From contig NZ_CP049867.1 of the NCBI RefSeq assembly GCF_011299595.1, forward strand, positions 2,728,001 through 2,792,000: a stretch of DNA of 64,000 nucleotides, in the 5' to 3' direction. The position numbers and the translations under genes are program-made. The notes under the pieces are model-generated. The model had not been told where the DNA came from and made no database searches. It saw only the letters and a list, made by a program, of their open reading frames with translations. Source of the stretch: Nocardioides sp. HDW12B (lineage in GTDB: Bacteria; Actinomycetota; Actinomycetes; Propionibacteriales; Nocardioidaceae). Below, piece by piece: positions 58,762 through 64,000 of the stretch (within the stretch, counting starts at the first letter, position 1; each line of letters opens with the position of its first letter).

Positions 58762-59133
58762 ATGACCGACAAGCCCGAGATCGACTTCCCCGACGGCCCG
58801 CCGCCCAGCGAGCTCGAGATCACCGACCTCAGCGTCGGCGACGGCGACGAGGCCGCGGCCGGTCAGACCGTCAGCGTCCACTACGTCGGCGTGGCCCACT
58901 CCACCGGCGAGCAGTTCGACGCCTCCTACGACCGTGGCGACCCGCTGCAGTTCCGCCTCGGCGTCGGCCAGGTCATCTCCGGCTGGGACACCGGCGTGCA
59001 GGGCATGAAGGTCGGCGGCCGCCGTCGCCTCGTCATCCCGCCCCACCTGGCGTACGGCGACCGCGGCGCCGGCGGCGTCATCAAGCCCGGCGAGACCCTG
59101 ATCTTCGTGGTGGACCTGCTGTCCGTGCGCTGA
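58762..59133 (+). CDS. FKBP-type peptidyl-prolyl isomerase
   Basis: A 123-residue cytosolic folding enzyme. Core motifs: VSVHYVGVAHSTGEQFDASYD, QVISGWDTGVQGMKVGGRR, LAYGDRGAGGVIKPGETLIF. No signal peptide. ATG 58762 has GAGGAA nine bases upstream. A 14-bp terminator stem follows 28 bp after the stop. Confidence 0.94.
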   Translation: MTDKPEIDFPDGPPPSELEITDLSVGDGDEAAAGQTVSVHYVGVAHSTGEQFDASYDRGDPLQFRLGVGQVISGWDTGVQGMKVGGRRRLVIPPHLAYGDRGAGGVIKPGETLIFVVDLLSVR

Positions 59134-59161
59134 GCCGCACCGCGACCCGCTGACCGCGCGG

Positions 59162-59199
59162 GTGCGGTGGATCCGGACCCTGGCTCGGATCCACCGCAC
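59162..59199 (+). terminator. Hairpin terminator after the FKBP gene
   Basis: GTGCGGTGGATCCG (59162-59175) and CGGATCCACCGCAC (59186-59199) form a perfect 14-bp stem with a 10-base loop, 28 bp past the FKBP stop. No T-run follows. Confidence 0.65.
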
Positions 59200-59287
59200 T
59201 CCGGTGTGGACCGGGCGCCGCCCGGCGTTGCCCGACGTGAGCGCGCAGGTCCATGATCGAAGGACCCAGCGACCAGGGGTGAGCGCG

Positions 59288-60439
59288 ATGGACCTGCCGT
59301 CGACGGTCTCGGCTCCCTCCCGCACGCTCGCGAGCCTCACGGCTCTGCTCCTCGCCGGGACCGTCCTGGTGTCCTGCACCTCGACCGACGGGCCCCGCAC
59401 CCCGGCGACCAGCCCCGGCGTCGGTGAGCCCCTCTCGTCGGCCGGAGTGGACGCCCTGAGGGCCGAGGTCGTCGACTACCTCGGGTCGCAGGACATCTTC
59501 GACGACGTCCGCGTGGTCCTCGTCGCCACCGGTGACGAGGTCGTCCTCGCCGAGTACCAGGACACCTCCCCCGAGGAGTTCGCCGACACCCGCTCGATCA
59601 CCAAGAGCGTGATGTCGACCCTGGTCGGCATCGCGGTCGACCGGGGCCTGATCGACGGGGTGGACGCCACGCTCGGCAAGCTGCTGCCCGACGAGACGAT
59701 GCCGCGTGCGGTCGCCGGCACCACGCTCGAGCAGGTGCTGACGATGACCGGAGGCTTCGTCGGCTCGTGGTCGGCCCCCGACGAGGAGTTCAGGGCCTCG
59801 CGCGACTGGGTCCGCGCCGTCCTGCGTGACGCCGATCCCGCCGCGGCCGGGGAGTTCGCCTACTCCGACGGCGGCGCGCACCTGCTCAGCGCCGTGCTGA
59901 CCGAGGCCACCGGGATGCCGGTGCTCCGCTTCGCCCGCAGCGCCCTGCTCGACCCGCTCGGCGTCGACACCCGACCGGCCGCGCTGCCGCTCGCGGTCGC
60001 CCGCAACGCGCCGGCCTACGTCGCGGCGGACTTCGCCTGGCCGGTCGACCCCCAGGACCGACCGCTGGGCTGGGCCGGGCTCAAGCTGCGGCCCGAGGAC
60101 CTGCTCGCCCTCGGTCGGCTCGTCCTGCAGCAGGGCCGCTGGGACGGGGAGCAGCTGGTCTCCGCCGCCTGGGTCGCCGAGGCCACCCGGACGCACGTGG
60201 AGGCGTACGGCGCCGCGGAGGGCTACGGCTACCTGTGGTGGGTCGACGAGGTCGACGGGTCGCCGTCCGCCCGGGCCTGGGGCTACGGCGGGCAGATGGT
60301 CGAGGTGGTGCCCGCGCGCGACCTCGTCGTGGTCGTCGCCTCCGACGTCGACCCGGGGCCCGGGCTGAGCCGCCTCGCGCCGGACCTCTTCGACTACCTG
60401 GTCGACGAGATCGTCGCTCCGCGGTTCCCCGCCGCGTGA
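59288..60439 (+). CDS. Beta-lactamase-family serine hydrolase lipoprotein
   Basis: A 383-residue protein. The signal peptide ends in a lipobox (LLLAGTVLVSC) with Cys30, so it should be a lipoprotein on the outer face. The class C/esterase fold shows SITK (Ser103, Lys106), a YSDGG in the YxN place, and WGYGGQM near the third motif. Such enzymes are esterases or peptidases acting on the envelope. ATG 59288 is used; a GTG three codons earlier is possible. Confidence 0.83.
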   Translation: MDLPSTVSAPSRTLASLTALLLAGTVLVSCTSTDGPRTPATSPGVGEPLSSAGVDALRAEVVDYLGSQDIFDDVRVVLVATGDEVVLAEYQDTSPEEFADTRSITKSVMSTLVGIAVDRGLIDGVDATLGKLLPDETMPRAVAGTTLEQVLTMTGGFVGSWSAPDEEFRASRDWVRAVLRDADPAAAGEFAYSDGGAHLLSAVLTEATGMPVLRFARSALLDPLGVDTRPAALPLAVARNAPAYVAADFAWPVDPQDRPLGWAGLKLRPEDLLALGRLVLQQGRWDGEQLVSAAWVAEATRTHVEAYGAAEGYGYLWWVDEVDGSPSARAWGYGGQMVEVVPARDLVVVVASDVDPGPGLSRLAPDLFDYLVDEIVAPRFPAA

Positions 60440-60444
60440 GCGGA

Positions 60445-60696
60445 TCAGTCGACCTGCACCGAGTTGGGGCCGGCCGGCAGGTCCACGGTGACGACGTCGC
60501 CGCGGACCAGCTGCCGGCCCCGCCGGGTCTCGACCTCGCCGTTGACGCGGACGTCGCCCTCGGCCAGCAGCGCCTTGGCGTCGGAGCCGGCGTCGACGAG
60601 GTCGGCCAGCTTGAGCAGCTGACCGAGGCGGATGCTCGCCTCGCGGACCGCCACGAGCCGCGGCTCGTGCTCCTGGCCCCCGCCGCCGCCGCTCAT
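60445..60696 (-). CDS. S4-domain RNA-binding protein
   Basis: An 83-residue protein that is one S4 RNA-binding fold: SIRLGQLLKLADLVDAGSDA then LLAEGDVRVNGEVETRRGRQ. Small single-S4 proteins are linked to ribosome or tRNA handling. It overlaps the DUF445 stop by four bases (ATGA), so they are co-translated. Confidence 0.85.
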   Translation of the reverse strand: MSGGGGGQEHEPRLVAVREASIRLGQLLKLADLVDAGSDAKALLAEGDVRVNGEVETRRGRQLVRGDVVTVDLPAGPNSVQVD

Positions 60697-62000
60697 CCGA
60701 GCACCACCGCGACGGTGTGGATGAGGACCCCGACGAGGCCGCCGACGATGGTGCCGTTGATGCGGATGAACTGCAGGTCCTTGCCGACGTGCAGCTCGAT
60801 CTTCTCCGAGGCCTCCTTGCCGTCCCACTCGTCGATGGTGGTGGTGATGACGGCGGTCAGCTCGCGGCCGTAGCGGTCGATGAGGAACACCGCGAGGTCC
60901 GCGGCCCGGACGTCGAGGCGGCCGCGCCGTCCGGCGTCGGCCACGAGGCGCTCGCCGTACGCCTGCACCTCGCGGACGCCGCGCCGCACCAGCTCGCCGT
61001 CGGTGTCGGCCAGCGCCTTCTCCAGCGACCGCTTGAGCGCGTTCCACAGCGAGATGTAGGTGCTGGTGACCTGCGGGTGACCGAGGAAGCGGGCCTTGAG
61101 CCGCTCCATGCGCTCGATGGTCTCCGCGTCCTCGAGGAGGTCACGGGCCAGGTCGCGCAGCAGCCGGTCCAGCGCGATCCGGGAGCGGTGGTGCGGCTCG
61201 CGGCGGATGTCGGTGAGCCAGGTGAGGATCTCGGTGTGCAGCCGGTGGATGACCCGCTCGTTGAGGGAGTCCGGCGCCCACCAGGGGGCGCGCTCGACGA
61301 CGACGTCGTGGAAGGTCGACTCGTTGCCCTCGAGCCAGCGGTGGGCCTCCTCGAGCAGCAGGTCCACGACGCCGTGGTGCGCACCGTCCTCGACGACCTC
61401 CTTGAGCAGGCTCCCGACGATGGGGCTGATCGGCTCCTCCAGGAAGCGCGGCACCAGCACCTGCTCCATGAACGCCGCGACGTCCTCGTCGTCGACCCGG
61501 CTCAGGCCGAGACGCAGCAGGTCGGTCGCCTCGTGGACGACGCGCCGCGCGTGGCGCTCCTCGGCCATCCACTGCCCGGCCTTGAGCGCCGGCTCCGCGC
61601 CGAGGACCCGGTCCTTGATGATGTCGGGCTGCAGGAAGTTCTCCCCCACGAACTCCTCGAGGCCGCGCCCGAGCATCTCCTTGCGCTTGGGCACCAGCGC
61701 GGTGTGCGGGATCGGGATGCCCAGCGGGTGCTTGAACAGCGCCACCACCGCGAACCAGTCGGCGATCGCCCCCACCATCGACGCCTCGGCGCCGGCGTTG
61801 ACGAAGCCGAGGAAGCCGTCCTCGCCCAGCGTGACGAGGTAGACGGTGGCCGCGAACAGCAGCAGCCCGACGGCGACGCTGCGCATCCGCCGCAGAGCCG
61901 TACGCCGCTCCTGGTCGAGGTCCGGATCGGCGTTCAGAGCGGGGGCGGACCGGGGCGGGGTCCCGGTGGCGGTGTTCGTGGCGGTCGTCGTGGCGGGCAC
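60693..62000 (-). CDS. DUF445 membrane protein
   Basis: A 435-residue protein. A TM helix (~residues 41-62) and a second hydrophobic stretch with NAGAEASMVGAIADWFAVVALFKHPLGIPIPHTALVP are the DUF445 signature; a long helical domain follows, and a short TM helix ends the protein (GTIVGGLVGVLIHTVAVVL). Function unknown; some members have been linked to envelope integrity. GTG 62000 is preferred to a TTG three codons upstream. Confidence 0.85.
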   Translation of the reverse strand: MPATTTATNTATGTPPRSAPALNADPDLDQERRTALRRMRSVAVGLLLFAATVYLVTLGEDGFLGFVNAGAEASMVGAIADWFAVVALFKHPLGIPIPHTALVPKRKEMLGRGLEEFVGENFLQPDIIKDRVLGAEPALKAGQWMAEERHARRVVHEATDLLRLGLSRVDDEDVAAFMEQVLVPRFLEEPISPIVGSLLKEVVEDGAHHGVVDLLLEEAHRWLEGNESTFHDVVVERAPWWAPDSLNERVIHRLHTEILTWLTDIRREPHHRSRIALDRLLRDLARDLLEDAETIERMERLKARFLGHPQVTSTYISLWNALKRSLEKALADTDGELVRRGVREVQAYGERLVADAGRRGRLDVRAADLAVFLIDRYGRELTAVITTTIDEWDGKEASEKIELHVGKDLQFIRINGTIVGGLVGVLIHTVAVVLG

Positions 62001-62010
62001 CGGGCCCAAC

Positions 62011-63141
62011 CTACCGGGGCGGTTCGGTCACGGCGTGGTCGCCGACGAGCAGCGTGGGGGTGACACCGGCCACCACCGACACCCGGACCCGGCTGCCGAC
62101 CGGGTGGCGGACGGCGTGCGGCTGCCAGGAGCGGACCTCCCGGCCGGAGGCCAGCGCGACGGTGTGGAGCACGAAGGCCCCGTGGTAGGCCACGGCGGTG
62201 ACCGTGCCCGCACCGTCCGGCTCGGCGGTCAGCGCCACCTCGTGGGGACGGAGCACGACCTCGACGTCGACGTCGGCGTCGCCCCAGCCGGGGACGGTCG
62301 AGACCACGCCCAGCTCGCAGGTCAGCAGCGCGTCGCGCACGTGGGCCGGCAGGAACACCGCGTCGCCCATGAAGGAGGCGACGAAGCGGGTGGCGGGCCG
62401 CTCGAAGACCATCACGGGGGTGTCGGCCTGCTCGACGAGGCCGTCGCGCATCACCACCACGCGGTCGCCCACCGACAGCGCCTCGGTCTGGTCGTGGGTC
62501 ACCAGCACCCCGGTGGTCCCGGTGGCGCGCAGCACGGCGACGGTGTCGGCGCGCAGCTGCGCGCGCAGCGTCTCGTCGAGGCTGGAGAAGGGCTCGTCGA
62601 GGAGGATGACGGCCGGCCGCGGCGCCAGGGCACGCGCGAGGGCCACCCGCTGCTGCTCGCCCCCGGAGATCTCGTGCGGGTAGCGGTCGGCCAGGGCGCC
62701 GAGCCGGGTCAGCGCGAGGACCTCCTCGACCCGGGCGCGGCGTTCGCGTCCCGGCAGCTTGTCGAGGCCGAAGGCGATGTTGCGGCGCACGTCGAGGTGC
62801 GGGAAGAGCGCGTGGTCCTGGAAGACGAGACCGACCCGGCGCCGCTCGGGCGGCACCCAGCGGCCGCCGGCCTGCTCCTCGCCGTCGATGCGGATGCTGC
62901 CGACGGCGGGCTTCTCCAGCCCCGCGACCAGCCGCAGCAGGGTGGACTTGCCGCAGCCCGAGGGGCCGATGACGGTGAGCAGCTCGCCCGGGCCCGCACT
63001 GAGGGTCAGGCCCGTCACGGCCGGGACCTTGCCGTAGGCCTTGGAGACGTCGGCGATCTCGAGGACGGGCCGCTGGCCCTCGTGGCCGCGGTCGGGCTCG
63101 GTGACGGCCGCCACCTGGGGGGTGGTCAGGGTCGGGGTCAC
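62011..63141 (-). CDS. Iron(III)-type ABC transporter ATPase (FbpC-like)
   Basis: A 376-residue ATPase. Walker A GPSGCGKSTLLRLVAGL, Q-loop LVFQDHALFPHLDV, signature ISGGEQQRVALARAL, Walker B ILLDEPFSSLD and the switch His in VLVTHDQTEAL. A C-terminal TOBE-like domain (~260-376) follows. It resembles FbpC/iron or thiamine transport ATPases. GTG 63141 overlaps the permease stop (GTGA). The substrate-binding protein is outside the window. Confidence 0.88.
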   Translation of the reverse strand: MTPTLTTPQVAAVTEPDRGHEGQRPVLEIADVSKAYGKVPAVTGLTLSAGPGELLTVIGPSGCGKSTLLRLVAGLEKPAVGSIRIDGEEQAGGRWVPPERRRVGLVFQDHALFPHLDVRRNIAFGLDKLPGRERRARVEEVLALTRLGALADRYPHEISGGEQQRVALARALAPRPAVILLDEPFSSLDETLRAQLRADTVAVLRATGTTGVLVTHDQTEALSVGDRVVVMRDGLVEQADTPVMVFERPATRFVASFMGDAVFLPAHVRDALLTCELGVVSTVPGWGDADVDVEVVLRPHEVALTAEPDGAGTVTAVAYHGAFVLHTVALASGREVRSWQPHAVRHPVGSRVRVSVVAGVTPTLLVGDHAVTEPPR

Positions 63142-64000
63142 CGGGGCGCCCCCGCCGTCCGGTCCAGCGTGCGACGCTCCCGGCGGAACAGCAGGAAGAC
63201 CGGCACCACCGCCGTCGCCACGATCACCAGCGCCGGGAGAGCCGCCTTCTCCCAGTAGTTCTCCTTCGCCAGCTCGTAGACCCACACCGACACGGTACTG
63301 AACCCGAACGGACGCAGCAGCAGGACCAGCGGCAGCTCCTTGACGGCGTCGACGAGCACCAGCACGAACGCCACGAACACCCCGGACCGCGCCAGCGGCA
63401 GGTGCACCCGGGTCAGCACGCGGCCGGGCCGGGCACCGAGGCTGAGCGCGGAGGCGGTCATCGAGGCCGACACCTTCGTGAGGCTGGCGTCGACGGCCTG
63501 GTAGGCGGGGGCCAGGAAGCGGATGACGTAGGCGTAGAGGACGCCCAGCACCGAGCCGGTGACGAGCAGTCCGGTCCCGTCCTCCGACCCCAGGGCCCGC
63601 ACCACCCGGTCGAGGTCGGCGAAGACGAGCAGCACGCCGATGCCGATGACCGCACCGGGCACGGCGTACCCGAAGGTGGTGACCTGGGCGGCGGCCGGCA
63701 GCAGCCGACCGACCCGGGTCACCCGCTGGGCGTGGGCGACGACGAGCGACAGCAGCACGCAGACCGCGGCCACCGTGACGGCCACCGTGAGGGTGTTGGC
63801 GAGGTACTCGGTGAACCGCGGGTCGACCAGCGCGCCCGACTCGCGCCGCGCCTCGCCGACCGCCCACGCGAGCAGCCGGGCCACCGGCAGCAGGAAGGCC
63901 ACGCTGAGCGCGAGCAGGCATGCGGCCACCGCGGCGCCGGCGCGCCAGCCGGTCAGCGTGACGGTCTCCAGGCCGCGCCCGCGCCCGCCGCGCTGGGTGA
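63138..64000 (-). CDS. ABC transporter permease (FbpB-like), C-terminal part
   Basis: The frame is open past the right edge, so only the last ~286 residues are seen. It shows about six helices and the cytoplasmic loop ASALSLGARPGRVLTRVHLPL, which contacts the ATPase. FbpB-type permeases are double-length fusions, and this would be the second half. Ends DRTAGAPR. Iron is the likely substrate by family, not proven. Confidence 0.88.
   Translation of the reverse strand, partial: TQRGGRGRGLETVTLTGWRAGAAVAACLLALSVAFLLPVARLLAWAVGEARRESGALVDPRFTEYLANTLTVAVTVAAVCVLLSLVVAHAQRVTRVGRLLPAAAQVTTFGYAVPGAVIGIGVLLVFADLDRVVRALGSEDGTGLLVTGSVLGVLYAYVIRFLAPAYQAVDASLTKVSASMTASALSLGARPGRVLTRVHLPLARSGVFVAFVLVLVDAVKELPLVLLLRPFGFSTVSVWVYELAKENYWEKAALPALVIVATAVVPVFLLFRRERRTLDRTAGAPR

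Overview
The window is very GC-rich and tightly packed, with GTG starts and 4-base ATGA/GTGA overlaps throughout. Gene content and order point to an actinobacterium, most likely Nocardioidaceae (Nocardioides-like). Supporting markers are a WhiB1 protein, the mycothiol-type SigR/RsrA pair, a fused Kgd-type 2-oxoglutarate dehydrogenase, nickel superoxide dismutase, an Asp-type MurA and the tiny ribosomal protein bL37. The assignment to family rests on overall resemblance, not on a marker phylogeny.

Region 1 (1-28.6 kb, almost all minus strand) is the conserved actinobacterial block known from Mycobacterium tuberculosis as lysA-hom-thrC-thrB-rho-rpmE-prfA-prmC-sua5-wecA-atp operon-DUF2550-(pduO)-murA. 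Differences seen here are a two-component pair (REC protein plus membrane histidine kinase) between rho and rpmE, a PAS-REC protein between the DUF2550 gene and the cobalamin adenosyltransferase gene, and a tRNA-Arg(CCG) beside lysA. At the left edge lies the N-terminal half of a B12-dependent mutase (MeaA/Ecm type), close to a PduO-type adenosyltransferase that could supply its cofactor.

Region 2 (28.6-37 kb) holds a cell-envelope LCP protein and a lipoprotein, then the very large kgd gene, a small DUF6104-like gene, a 90-bp nested palindrome between convergent genes, an oxidoreductase and a malic enzyme.

Region 3 (37-46 kb) is a stress and redox region: divergent sodX/sodN, an RsbW-like anti-sigma factor with a SigB/SigF-type sigma factor, whiB1, a PdtaS-like kinase, an acetolactate-synthase-like enzyme, bL37, and rsrA/sigR.

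Region 4 (46-53 kb) is more accessory: an SRAP protein, a TetR regulator, rubredoxin and alkane hydroxylase behind a promoter that carries a plausible operator, a degenerate GGDEF protein, and a 910-residue ECF sigma factor fused to a zinc anti-sigma motif, membrane helices and a repeat-rich outer portion. Region 5 (53-64 kb) has aroA, rsgA, hisN, a membrane protein overlapping hisN antisense, a CBS protein, a TMEM165/GDT1 transporter behind a yybP-ykoY manganese riboswitch, an FKBP, a serine-hydrolase lipoprotein, an S4 protein, a DUF445 protein and a cut-off FbpBC-like iron transporter.

The least ordinary items are the ECF sigma fusion, the Asn/Gln-rich repeat domain of Rho, the nested palindrome at 34687-34776, and the palindrome over the predicted atp promoter. 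All function calls come from reading sequence and recalling families; nothing was searched.
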